Source: DAOQVR01 sp035341665 (GTDB lineage Bacteria > Chloroflexota > Anaerolineae > JAAYZQ01). Taken from it: a stretch of DNA of 64,000 nucleotides. The notes under the pieces are model-generated. The model saw only the letters and a program-made list of their open reading frames with translations. It did not search any database and was not told where the DNA came from. The stretch is taken from positions 328,372-392,371 of the forward strand of contig DAOQVR010000002.1 in NCBI GenBank assembly GCA_035341665.1, read 5' to 3'. Positions 52,589 through 60,771 of this stretch are shown here, piece after piece. Within the stretch, counting starts at the first letter, position 1, and the number at the start of each line of letters is the position of its first letter. Position numbers and translations under genes: made by a program.

Positions 52589-55030
52589 CTACTGCAGCCG
52601 GACCCCCGCCAGCTCCAGGGCATCCCCACCCCCGGGGAGCGTCAACCGCTCGCCGTTCTCCGCATCGTACCAGCCGACCACCACCTGGTAGGCGCCGGGC
52701 TCGAGGTCGGCGGGCAGCGAAAGGACATGCTCGTCCAGCACAGGGACTCCTTGCCGCCAATGGGTGGTCGGCAGGGTGCCCAGGTAACCGGGCATGCCGT
52801 CTCCCTGGGTGACCGCCACTCCGCTGCCATCCAGAAGGTGAACAAACACCGTATAGTCCTTCGCCAGCCGGTCCGAACCCCTCGACCATGACATCCGGAC
52901 CCGCAGCTCGCCTCCCCGCTCGGCACGCTCCGGCTCAATCTCGAACCCCGCCAGCGAGATGGGTCCCAGCACTGCACCGGAGGACTCGGCCAAGGGAGCC
53001 CCTTCGTCGACTACGACGACCCTCCTGTTGGAGCGGGCGCCTTCCCATCGGAAAGCCGGCAGCCGGAGCCACGATCCGCTTTCCATCGCGTAGGCAGTGA
53101 CGGCGCCGGCCTCTGGCACCCGCACGCGCAGCCTGTCTCCCTGCCCGTCCCGCATCTCCAGCCCCAGCCGGAAGGCAGGACCCATGTCCCACACCATCGT
53201 CCCGGTCGTCACCAGCTCACCCTCGCCCCATCGCTCGACGGGATACCAGCCGATTTCCACGAAAGGGTGCTCCTGGCTTGTGCCCACAACCTGGCCCGCT
53301 TCTCCCAGCCAGGTGACGACCGGCAGGGCGCCTGCCAGCTCCTCGCGCGAGCCAGCGGTCCGGGTCCAGTAGAGGCGCACCCCCACCCGGCGATGGTATG
53401 GCTGCTCCAGGATGTCAAAGCCGAGAAGGCGGAGTGGGCCAAAGTCCACCTCCAGCCGGTGCTGCGGCAGCACGCCTCCGGCCCGCGCAAAGTCGTAGAA
53501 AGCCTCTGGCAGATCGACCTGGCATGCTGCCTGTCCACCAAGTCCTCTGTGAGCGTCCCCCCGTTCCAGCAGCAGATAGCCGTCCGCCGCATCGACGATG
53601 CACCAGGCGTCGCTCGCCACCAGGTCCTGGTAGGCCCGGCGCAGGTCGTCCGGGGCCATGGACGTCTCAGAAGCCACGTCGATCATCACCCACTCCGCAT
53701 CCAGCACCGTGGGGAACTGGTGCAGGCGCTCCCGGTGGGACAGGTGGGGATAGAGGCGGTCGGACGCGGAGACCACTACGCCTGACGGGATCTGGGGCGC
53801 GAAGCGCTCCTCGAACAGGGCGCCGTGCTCGGTGACAGCCGGCCACGCGTATCCCTTGGCGATGGGCGTTTCTCCGTAGAGACAATGGGCCCCCAGGCCC
53901 ACCAGGAGCACCAACACGGAGAGGGCGGCTGCCAGGCGTTCACGGCGGGGTGCCCCTGCCCGGCGCACCGCCCTGCCGAGCCCCACCGCCGCTGCGGCCA
54001 CGACAAAGGGCACGATGGGCGCCGAGTATTGATAGACGCCGGAGTGCATCGCCTCATAGTCCGAGAGAAGGTTGGCCATCAGGAGAGGGAGGCCCATGAC
54101 AAGGACTTCAGGAGCCAACAGCGGCAGCAGCAGGCCGGCGGGTGCCAACAGCACCCAGAGGTAGCGCAGCCGCGCAGGCTCGGTGAGGATGCTCCAGACC
54201 AGCGCCGGCCGGGTGAGCAGGGAGCGGGCAATGGCGGAAGGCGTGTCGCCGAGCGATGCATAGTGCCGGAAGTAGTATGCCTGCTCCGTACCGTGTGCCT
54301 CTCCGGCGAAGCGCGGTACGATCCCAAAGGTAGCGGTCACGAACCACGCCGCGCTGACTGCCACCAGCACCAATCCATGGCGTCTCTGCCGGACGGAGAA
54401 AGCGAGCACCAGGCCCAGCATCAGCGTCAGGAGGGCCATCTCCTCCTTCACCGCCATGACGGCCAGCGCCGACAGCCACATCTGCCAGTGCCGCTCTCCC
54501 CTTGCGTGATAGATGGCGAGAAGCATGGGCGGTACCATGAAGAGGGAGACGTGAAACTCGGTCCGGTTGGCCGCGCCGAGGGACGGGAAGAGCAGATAGA
54601 CGGCGGCGAGGGCGAGCCCTGCGCCCTCGCTGGCGCGCTGGGCACACCCGGCCTGCCTCAGCTCATCACGGGCAAGCCAGAAGACGGGCAGCGCGCCCAG
54701 TGCGGCGACGGCGGACTGGAGCACCAGCAGCGCGCGCACGTCGTCCCAGACCAGGAAGACAAGGGACACGGGGAGAAGGAAGAGCTGCACGTGGTCGCCG
54801 AACCGCGAGACCTGCTCGCCCTGGTAGGTGCGCTCCAGCACCCGTCCGTGCAGCGTGTTCCAGATGGTCTGGTCGAGAATGCCGAGGTCGGCGTTGCTTG
54901 TGAGAAAGGCGTCGTGCTGCCGGATGGAGTCGACCGAGAAAAAGGCCCCGTACGCGAGGATCATCAGCCACAAAAGGAGGAGCGCCGCTCTGGACGAGCG
55001 GGCGCGGAGGCTTGGGCGGCCGGGCTGCAT
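52589..55030 (-). CDS. DUF2079 membrane protein with C-terminal beta-rich modules
   Basis: 813 residues from the ATG at 55030 with GGAGAG upstream; a longer frame to 55120 crosses the promoter. DUF2079 signatures: RQHDAFLTSNADLGILDQTI followed by WNTLHG, then RFGDHVQLFLLPVSLVFLVW. About ten helices precede the paralogue-type soluble half with a diverged module (LRLLGFDILEQP, PVERWGEGELVTTGTM) and a clear one (SLAGFEIEPERA, YTVFVHLLDGSG, LPTTHWRQGVPVLDEHVLSLP, VVGWYDAENGERLTL). First gene of an operon with two phosphodiesterase-like proteins and UPF0104. Confidence 0.82.
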   Translation of the reverse strand: MQPGRPSLRARSSRAALLLLWLMILAYGAFFSVDSIRQHDAFLTSNADLGILDQTIWNTLHGRVLERTYQGEQVSRFGDHVQLFLLPVSLVFLVWDDVRALLVLQSAVAALGALPVFWLARDELRQAGCAQRASEGAGLALAAVYLLFPSLGAANRTEFHVSLFMVPPMLLAIYHARGERHWQMWLSALAVMAVKEEMALLTLMLGLVLAFSVRQRRHGLVLVAVSAAWFVTATFGIVPRFAGEAHGTEQAYYFRHYASLGDTPSAIARSLLTRPALVWSILTEPARLRYLWVLLAPAGLLLPLLAPEVLVMGLPLLMANLLSDYEAMHSGVYQYSAPIVPFVVAAAAVGLGRAVRRAGAPRRERLAAALSVLVLLVGLGAHCLYGETPIAKGYAWPAVTEHGALFEERFAPQIPSGVVVSASDRLYPHLSHRERLHQFPTVLDAEWVMIDVASETSMAPDDLRRAYQDLVASDAWCIVDAADGYLLLERGDAHRGLGGQAACQVDLPEAFYDFARAGGVLPQHRLEVDFGPLRLLGFDILEQPYHRRVGVRLYWTRTAGSREELAGALPVVTWLGEAGQVVGTSQEHPFVEIGWYPVERWGEGELVTTGTMVWDMGPAFRLGLEMRDGQGDRLRVRVPEAGAVTAYAMESGSWLRLPAFRWEGARSNRRVVVVDEGAPLAESSGAVLGPISLAGFEIEPERAERGGELRVRMSWSRGSDRLAKDYTVFVHLLDGSGVAVTQGDGMPGYLGTLPTTHWRQGVPVLDEHVLSLPADLEPGAYQVVVGWYDAENGERLTLPGGGDALELAGVRLQ

Positions 55031-55091
55031 CGTGCGATCTCTCTCCTGTGGCCCCCGTCCGGGGACCCTTTGCACCAGACGAGTAGCGAGA

Positions 55092-55120
55092 ATTGTACCA
55101 CCCGCAGGGCAGGCGGCCAA
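55092..55120 (-). promoter_or_regulatory. Promoter of the DUF2079-phosphodiesterase operon
   Basis: TTGGCC (55120-55115), 17 bp, TACAAT (55097-55092) on the minus strand, about 60 bp upstream of the ATG. Nothing else supported is seen in 55121-55204. Confidence 0.65.
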
Positions 55121-55204
55121 ACAGCGGCGCGATGCCCGCGGGCCGGGGCGCCAACCCGCACCGCACCACCGCAGTGCAGGGTCAGGTGCCCGTCAATCGA
55201 GCAG

Positions 55205-56662
55205 CTAGAGGGCAGCCGGCGGGGCGAGCGGCAACGTGAAGCGGAAGGTGGTGCCCTGCCCCGGCGTGCTCTCGGCCCAGATGCGTCCCCCCTGGGCCGC
55301 GACGAGGCTCTGGGCCACCGCCAGGCCGATGCCTGAGCCGCCGCCGAGTCGACTGGCCCGGCTGCGCGAGGGATCGGCGCGCCAGAATCGCTCAAAGACG
55401 TGGGGCAGGTCCTCGGCAGAGATGCCGGCGCCGGTATCGGAGACAGAGAGCTCGAGCATGGTGTCGGCGGGGCGCGCGGTGACGGCGATCGTGCCGCCGG
55501 CCGGGGTGTTCTGCGCCGCGTTGAGGAGGAGGTTGCGCAGAACCTGGCCAACCCGGTCAGAGTCGGCCATGACGGCCGGCAGCGCGTCGGGGAGGCGGGC
55601 AACCATCGTGACCTGGCGGTCCTGGGCGAGCATGGCCATCTTGTCCAGCGAGTCGTGGATGAGCTGGGCGACGCCAGTCCGCCGGACCTCGAGGCGCAGC
55701 TGCCCGGCGTCGGCGAGGGCCAGCTCGCGCAGGTCCTCGACCATGCGCCCCAGAAGGAGGGATTCGTCGTAGAGGCGCGCAATCTCAGCCTGGTCCAGCG
55801 GGTAAACGCCGTCGAGGATCGCGCGCAGGTTGCCCTGCAGGACACTGAGGGGTGTGCGCAGCTCGTGGGACACGTCGGCGACCATGTTCTTGCGCTGCGT
55901 TTCCGCCTCGGAGAGGGCGAATGTCATCTCGTTGAAGGCCCGCCCGACCTCGGCAACCTCGGGGCTGCCCTCGACGCGGACCTTTTGCCCCAGGTGTCCC
56001 TTGGCCACCTCGCGTGCGGCGGCTGCCAGTCGCTGGAGGGGCGCGGTGAGGCTGCGGCTGAGAAGGGCGCCGACGATGACGACCAGGCCGACGGCAAACG
56101 CGCCGCCGATAAACAGCACCCTGCGGATCCGGTAGAGGAACGCCTGCTCCAGCGAGCCGAGCCGGTCTGCCGGCCCCGAGATGGAGACCAGCAGGTAACC
56201 GATGACGCTGCCGTCGCCGGGGTGCGTGATGGCGGAGGCCCCCTCCTTGTCCCTGGTCTTGAGCCGGCGGCTCTCCGAAACGCCCGTGCTGTCGTAAATG
56301 ATCAGCCCGCGGGCATCTGCCAGGAGAACGTCTACCTGGATCGGAGGCGCATCTCGGGTCTCCCCAATCTGCGCACCCTGGGGCGGCAAGCCGCCCGAGG
56401 GCGAGGCTGGACGGGGCGCCGCACCCCCGCTCAGCCAGACCCCGCCGGCGAGGAGGGCATCTACCCCATCCCAGGTGCTGTTCTCGAGGTAGTACTCCAC
56501 AAGCTGGTCCACGCCTCTGCCGGCTGCCTGCATATCACTGCGCGTGATGTAGCGCCGGAACTCGAGATCGGTCGTCCGGTTGATGAGCAAGCCGATGGCG
56601 CCCATGGCCACCAGCACGACCAGGCCAAAGGCAAGCGTGAGGCGGACCCAGAGGCGGCTCAT
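55205..56662 (-). CDS. Membrane sensor histidine kinase (BaeS-like)
   Basis: 485 residues: helix 10-28, an extracytoplasmic sensor of about 150 residues, helix 182-201, HAMP about 203-255, then HisKA with His266 in VADVSHELRTPLS. The ATPase domain has the N-box RNLLLNAAQNTP, G1 DTGAGI and G2 GGGSGIGL. It autophosphorylates and passes phosphate to the response regulator upstream, with which it shares ATGA. The sensor contains a Gly/Pro/Ala-rich stretch (WLSGGAAPRPASPSGG). An HtrA protease lies just before, so an envelope-stress signal is plausible. Confidence 0.92.
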   Translation of the reverse strand: MSRLWVRLTLAFGLVVLVAMGAIGLLINRTTDLEFRRYITRSDMQAAGRGVDQLVEYYLENSTWDGVDALLAGGVWLSGGAAPRPASPSGGLPPQGAQIGETRDAPPIQVDVLLADARGLIIYDSTGVSESRRLKTRDKEGASAITHPGDGSVIGYLLVSISGPADRLGSLEQAFLYRIRRVLFIGGAFAVGLVVIVGALLSRSLTAPLQRLAAAAREVAKGHLGQKVRVEGSPEVAEVGRAFNEMTFALSEAETQRKNMVADVSHELRTPLSVLQGNLRAILDGVYPLDQAEIARLYDESLLLGRMVEDLRELALADAGQLRLEVRRTGVAQLIHDSLDKMAMLAQDRQVTMVARLPDALPAVMADSDRVGQVLRNLLLNAAQNTPAGGTIAVTARPADTMLELSVSDTGAGISAEDLPHVFERFWRADPSRSRASRLGGGSGIGLAVAQSLVAAQGGRIWAESTPGQGTTFRFTLPLAPPAAL

Positions 56663-57384
56663 GCGGCCGTCCCTTCGGAAGCGCGCGATGAGCAGGGCGC
56701 GGCAAGGCGGTAGCCGACGCCAAAGACGGTCTCCACGAGGTCAGGGGACGCGCCGGCTTCGGCCAGCTTGCGGCGGAGGTTCTTGATGTGGCTGTCCACC
56801 GTGCGGTCGAGCCCCTCGTAGCTGTAGCCCAAGCCCTTCTCCACCAGCTCGAGGCGTGTGAGGGCGCGGCCGGCGTTCTCGACGAGCACCTGCAGGAGGC
56901 TGAACTCGGTCGGCGTGAGGTGGACGGCCTGGTCGAGCACGTGGACTTCGTGCGCATCCACGTCGACGGTGAGCTCGCCGGCCTGGAAGACATGGGGCCG
57001 CACAGGCTCCGCCTGCGCGCGGCGCAGGACGGCCCGGACGCGTGCCACCAGCTCATGGGGGTTGAAGGGCTTGGTCACATAGTCGTCGGCCCCCAGCTCC
57101 AGGCCGACGATCTTGTCATAGTCCTCGACACGGGCGGTGAGCATGATGATGGGCAGAGCGGCGATGGCCGCATCGCCGCGCACCACGCGCGTCACGTCTT
57201 TGCCGTCCCGGTCGGGCAGCATCAGGTCCAGGACCACCAGGTCGGGGCGGTCGTGGCGGATCATGCGCAGGGCCGTCTCGCCGTCGTAGGCGACGAGCAC
57301 CTGGTACCCGCTCTGCTCGAGATAGGCGCGCACCAGGCGGGCGATCTCGCGGTCATCATCCACAATCAGGATACGGTTGGGCAT
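56659..57384 (-). CDS. OmpR/PhoB-family response regulator
   Basis: 241 residues from the ATG at 57384. The receiver has the acidic pair in LIVDDDREIA, phospho-acceptor Asp53 in LVVLDLMLPDRDG, Thr83 and Lys105 (DYVTKPFNPHELV). The winged-helix output domain starts about 130 (VHLTPTEFSLLQVLVENAGR) and ends VDSHIKNLRRKLAE and VFGVGYRL. It binds DNA when phosphorylated by the coupled kinase. Longer frames would run back through the -10 box. Confidence 0.94.
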   Translation of the reverse strand: MPNRILIVDDDREIARLVRAYLEQSGYQVLVAYDGETALRMIRHDRPDLVVLDLMLPDRDGKDVTRVVRGDAAIAALPIIMLTARVEDYDKIVGLELGADDYVTKPFNPHELVARVRAVLRRAQAEPVRPHVFQAGELTVDVDAHEVHVLDQAVHLTPTEFSLLQVLVENAGRALTRLELVEKGLGYSYEGLDRTVDSHIKNLRRKLAEAGASPDLVETVFGVGYRLAAPCSSRASEGTAA

Positions 57385-57438
57385 GGGTGTCTCACTTCTG
57401 GTATCGCGTGCAGCCAGAGCGTGTCGCTCGGTTGCGTG

Positions 57439-57444
57439 AGTATA
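57439..57444 (-). promoter_or_regulatory. -10 box of the two-component operon
   Basis: TATACT on the minus strand, 55 bp upstream of the response-regulator start. No good -35 is seen at the matching distance, so an activator (perhaps the regulator itself) may be needed. Confidence 0.5.
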
Positions 57445-57521
57445 CCACACTTCGGCCGGCTGCGGCACATCGATCGCCGGCGCTCTCTGACCAAGGCATC
57501 GACGGGCTCATCGGGTCCCCA

Positions 57522-58736
57522 TCAGCGGGGCTGCTCGCCCAGGACCACAGGCAGGGTGAGAATCTCGCCGTCCCGGTTGACGGTCAAGACCACCGTGTCG
57601 CCGACAGTCTTGGCGGTCTCGAGGTACACCGTCAGGGTCGCAAGGTCCGCCAGGGGGATGCCATCCACGGCGGCAATCACATCGCCGCCGGTGGGCACCT
57701 GGTAGTGGCCGATACGGACATAGCGAGTGGCGGCCTGCACCCCAGCCTCGTCGGCAGGTCCGCCGGCGGCGGTGGAGAGGACCAACAGGCCCGAGTCTGC
57801 GGCGATGTCCGCGCCTGCTTGCTCCAACACGCGCATATTGGCGGAGGTCAGCTCGACCATGTCGGCGCCGAGCCAGGCATGGGGGTAATAGCCCTGCTCG
57901 ATCAGCCGAGGGACCACGCGGAGGATGGTGTTGGAGGAGACGGCGAAGCCGATCCCGGCTGACGAGCCGCTGGTGCTCAGGATCTGGGAGTTGATGCCGA
58001 TGACTCGGCCCTGGAGGTCGAGCATGGGGCCGCCCGAGTTGCCGGGATTGATTGCAGCATCGGTCTGGATGGCCTCGCCGATGTACTGCCCCTCCTCCGG
58101 GCTCTCGATCACGCGGCCCAGGGCGCTGACCACCCCGGTCGTCAGCGTCTGCTGCAGGCCGAAAGGGTTGCCGATGGCGAGCACGGCCTGGCCGACCCTC
58201 AGGTCGCCGGAGTCGCCCAGCGCCAGCGGCAGGGGCAGGACGTCGCCTGCGTCCACTTTCAGGACGGCCAGGTCGTTGGTTGGGTCGGAGCCGACCAGCT
58301 CGGCGGAAAAGACCTGGCCGCCGGAGAGAGTGACCAGGATCTCGTCGGCCCCCTCGATCACGTGGTAGTTGGTAAAGATGTGGCCCTCGGCATCGTAGAC
58401 GAAGCCGGAGCCGGTGCCTTCCTGCTCCTGCGCGCCCATGAAACGGTTGTAGACCGTCGTGCGGTTGGTGATATTGACGACGGAAGGGCTGGTGGCCTCG
58501 TACACGGCCTCAATCTGTGCCTCCATCGCATTGGCGGCGGCCGACTCGTCCAGCACCGTGGAAGCTGCTGCGCGCGCGACCTGCTGCGGGACTGCCGTTG
58601 CCTGGCCGGCAGCCGTCGACGCGGCCTCCGCCGCGACGGAACCCTGAAGGGGCGGCAGGCTGAGGCCGGCACTCACCAAGGCCAGGATGATCAGCGCCAG
58701 GAGCCAGGTGTAGCGTATCTCGACTGTCCTTCTCAA
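57522..58736 (-). CDS. htrA: HtrA/DegP-type serine protease with one PDZ domain
   Basis: 404 residues from a TTG with GGAGGAA upstream. A signal or anchor helix lies at 10-30, followed by an Ala-rich linker. The trypsin-like domain has the triad His125 (FTNYHVIEG), Asp155 (DPTNDLAVLK) and Ser234 (NPGNSGGPMLD), and the LA loop is short. A PDZ domain spans about 300-395 (GDVIAAVDGIPLADLATL). It degrades or refolds damaged proteins outside the cytoplasmic membrane. The adjacent two-component system is a plausible controller; they are separated by 137 bp and read the same way. Confidence 0.93.
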   Translation of the reverse strand: MRRTVEIRYTWLLALIILALVSAGLSLPPLQGSVAAEAASTAAGQATAVPQQVARAAASTVLDESAAANAMEAQIEAVYEATSPSVVNITNRTTVYNRFMGAQEQEGTGSGFVYDAEGHIFTNYHVIEGADEILVTLSGGQVFSAELVGSDPTNDLAVLKVDAGDVLPLPLALGDSGDLRVGQAVLAIGNPFGLQQTLTTGVVSALGRVIESPEEGQYIGEAIQTDAAINPGNSGGPMLDLQGRVIGINSQILSTSGSSAGIGFAVSSNTILRVVPRLIEQGYYPHAWLGADMVELTSANMRVLEQAGADIAADSGLLVLSTAAGGPADEAGVQAATRYVRIGHYQVPTGGDVIAAVDGIPLADLATLTVYLETAKTVGDTVVLTVNRDGEILTLPVVLGEQPR

Positions 58737-58803
58737 CGGTTTCCTCCTGCCGCTCCAGTCCGTGCGCTGCGCCTGCGGGGCAGGGCCGGTTGTGTCGGAG
58801 CGC

Positions 58804-58828
58804 GCTGGCCCACACCCGTGGGGCCAGC
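58804..58828 (-). terminator. Hairpin between the sugar permease operon and htrA
   Basis: GCTGGCCC / GGGCCAGC, an 8-bp perfect stem with a 9-base loop, in the 155-bp gap 58737-58891, after the permease stop. Probably ends that operon; there is no T-run. I found no convincing htrA promoter in the gap. Confidence 0.45.
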
Positions 58829-58891
58829 CTCATCGTAGCAGGAGGTTATGGAGAAGGTATGGAGGGCCGGTGCAAGAGGTGTGTAGCTTGC

Positions 58892-59752
58892 CTAGCCCTC
58901 CTTCATCCCGGTCAGGGTAATGCCCTGGATGAAGAGGCGCTGGGCAAAGAAGAAGAGGAGGACCACCGGCAGCATGGTGACGAGCGAAGCGGCCATCAGG
59001 TAGCCCCACTTGACGTCGTAGGTGCTGCGGAAGAAGCTGAGGCCGAGCGAGATGGTGTACTTGGTCTGGTCATGGAGGTAGATGAGGGGCGGGAGGAAGT
59101 CGTTCCAGACCGCCTGGAAGGAGAAGATGGCGACGGTCGCCATGGCGGGGCGGGAGGCCGGCAAGATCACGTGCCAGATCGTCTGAAGCGTGGAGGCGCC
59201 GTCGACGCGGGCTGCGTCCTCCAGGTCGGGGGGCAGCGTCAGGAAGAATTGCCGCAGGAGGAAGATGTAGAAGGGGTTGCCGAGGAAGGCAGGGACGATG
59301 AGGGGCCAGAAGCTGTTGACCCAGCCTATCCGGCTGAAGACGATGTAGAGGGGAACCATGGTGACGGGGTAAGGCAACATCATGGTCGCCAGGAGCACCA
59401 GGAAGAGAAACCCCTTGCCGGGCGCCCGGAAGCGGGCAAAGCCGTAGGCCACCAGGGTACAGGAGAGGACGTGGCCGAGGATGACCAGGACGGCGATAAA
59501 GAGGGTATTGAGGGCGTAGCGGCCGAAGGGGACATAGGTCAGGGCCTCGGGGTAGTTGGACCAGACGATGGGGTGAGGCAGCCAGCGGGGCGGCGACTCG
59601 AGCACCTGGTAGTCGGGCTTGAGGGAAGAGGTAACCATCCAGAAGAGAGGCAGCAGGAAGAGCACGGCGACGGCGAGGGCGGCGATGACCCCCAGCGCCC
59701 GGCCGGTTCGCTGCCGGATCGACTGCGACTGCCAAGGCGATGGCGGCGTCAT
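58892..59752 (-). CDS. Carbohydrate ABC transporter permease, MalG type
   Basis: 286 residues with six helices. The EAA loop reads LEDAARVDGASTLQTIWHVI followed by LPASRP. It forms the second half of the membrane channel with the permease encoded upstream, to which it is coupled by ATGA. It is the last gene of the Fur-headed operon. Confidence 0.94.
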   Translation of the reverse strand: MTPPSPWQSQSIRQRTGRALGVIAALAVAVLFLLPLFWMVTSSLKPDYQVLESPPRWLPHPIVWSNYPEALTYVPFGRYALNTLFIAVLVILGHVLSCTLVAYGFARFRAPGKGFLFLVLLATMMLPYPVTMVPLYIVFSRIGWVNSFWPLIVPAFLGNPFYIFLLRQFFLTLPPDLEDAARVDGASTLQTIWHVILPASRPAMATVAIFSFQAVWNDFLPPLIYLHDQTKYTISLGLSFFRSTYDVKWGYLMAASLVTMLPVVLLFFFAQRLFIQGITLTGMKEG

Positions 59753-60705
59753 CTGCGCTCCCCTTCGTAGTAGACCCAGCGGTCGGAGGTGCGGACGATG
59801 ATGAGGGTGAGGACCAGGATGATGACAAAGAGCACCCAGGCAAGGGCCGAGGCGTAGCCCATGTTAAAGTACTGGAAGGCCTGGCGGTAGAGGTAGAGGA
59901 CGTAGAAGAGGGTCGAGTCGAGCGGGCCGCCGTTGGTGGCTACAAAGGCGCTGGTAAAGGTCTGGAACGTGCTGATGATCGACAGGACGAGATTGAAGAA
60001 GATGGTGGGTGTCAGCAGGGGCAGCGTGATCTTGCGGAAGCACTGCCAGCCATTTGCGCCGTCGATCGCAGCGGCCTCATACAGGTGCTTGGGGATGCCC
60101 TGAAGGCTGGCGAGGTAGATCACCATGCCGCGGCCAAGCCCCCAGAGGCTCATCATGAGCAGGGCGGGCAGGGCCCAGTCGGGGTTGGCGAGCCAGCGCG
60201 GGCCCTCGACCCCGATGTAGGAGAGAAGCGTATTGATCAGGCCGACGTCGGGGTGGAGCACCCAGATCCAGACGACGATGAAAGCGACCGCCGGCAGGAC
60301 CGAGGGCAGGTAGTAGATCGTGCGGAAGACGCTCACACCGCGTATCTTTTGGTTCATCAGCATGGCCAGAAGGAGGGCGCCGGCGAGCTCGATCGGAACG
60401 TAGAAGATGGTGTAGACGGCGGTCACCTTGAGCGACTGCCAGAAAAGCGGGTCGCGGGTAAAAAGCCTCTCGTAGTTGTCCAGGCCGATGAAGCGAGCCG
60501 GGCTGAGCAGGTCCCACTTGGTAAAGCTGATGCCGAGCGAGGCAAGCATCGGGCCGAGGACGAGAAGAAGGAGCCCAAGGAGCCAGGGTGCGATGAGGAG
60601 GTAGAAGGTGACCGTCTCGTGCCGGGCAAAGGAGCCGGTGCGGGCGCGTGGGGGGAGCGCCTGTGGTGAGCGCAGCGATTCTGTCTTGGGCGAAGGGACG
60701 GCCAT
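59749..60705 (-). CDS. Carbohydrate ABC transporter permease, MalF/UgpA type
   Basis: 318 residues with six helices and the EAA loop LYEAAAIDGANGWQCFRKIT followed by LP. The N-terminal cytoplasmic segment of about 30 residues is Pro/Arg-rich. GGAAGGCAGG precedes the ATG. It lies 66 bp after the binding-protein stop, with a strong hairpin between them. Confidence 0.94.
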   Translation of the reverse strand: MAVPSPKTESLRSPQALPPRARTGSFARHETVTFYLLIAPWLLGLLLLVLGPMLASLGISFTKWDLLSPARFIGLDNYERLFTRDPLFWQSLKVTAVYTIFYVPIELAGALLLAMLMNQKIRGVSVFRTIYYLPSVLPAVAFIVVWIWVLHPDVGLINTLLSYIGVEGPRWLANPDWALPALLMMSLWGLGRGMVIYLASLQGIPKHLYEAAAIDGANGWQCFRKITLPLLTPTIFFNLVLSIISTFQTFTSAFVATNGGPLDSTLFYVLYLYRQAFQYFNMGYASALAWVLFVIILVLTLIIVRTSDRWVYYEGERR

Positions 60706-60725
60706 GTCCTGCCTTCCTGGTGAGG

Positions 60726-60757
60726 GGGTGCCCGCCGCTCCGGGGCGACGGGCACCC
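60726..60757 (-). promoter_or_regulatory. Intercistronic hairpin between binding protein and permease
   Basis: GGGTGCCCG / CGGGCACCC, a 9-bp perfect stem with further pairing of the flanks and loop, filling most of the 66-bp gap. It has the same place and the same GTGCCCG core as the hairpin at 364-391. Confidence 0.65.
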
Positions 60758-60771
60758 TCTGGGAAGTTACG

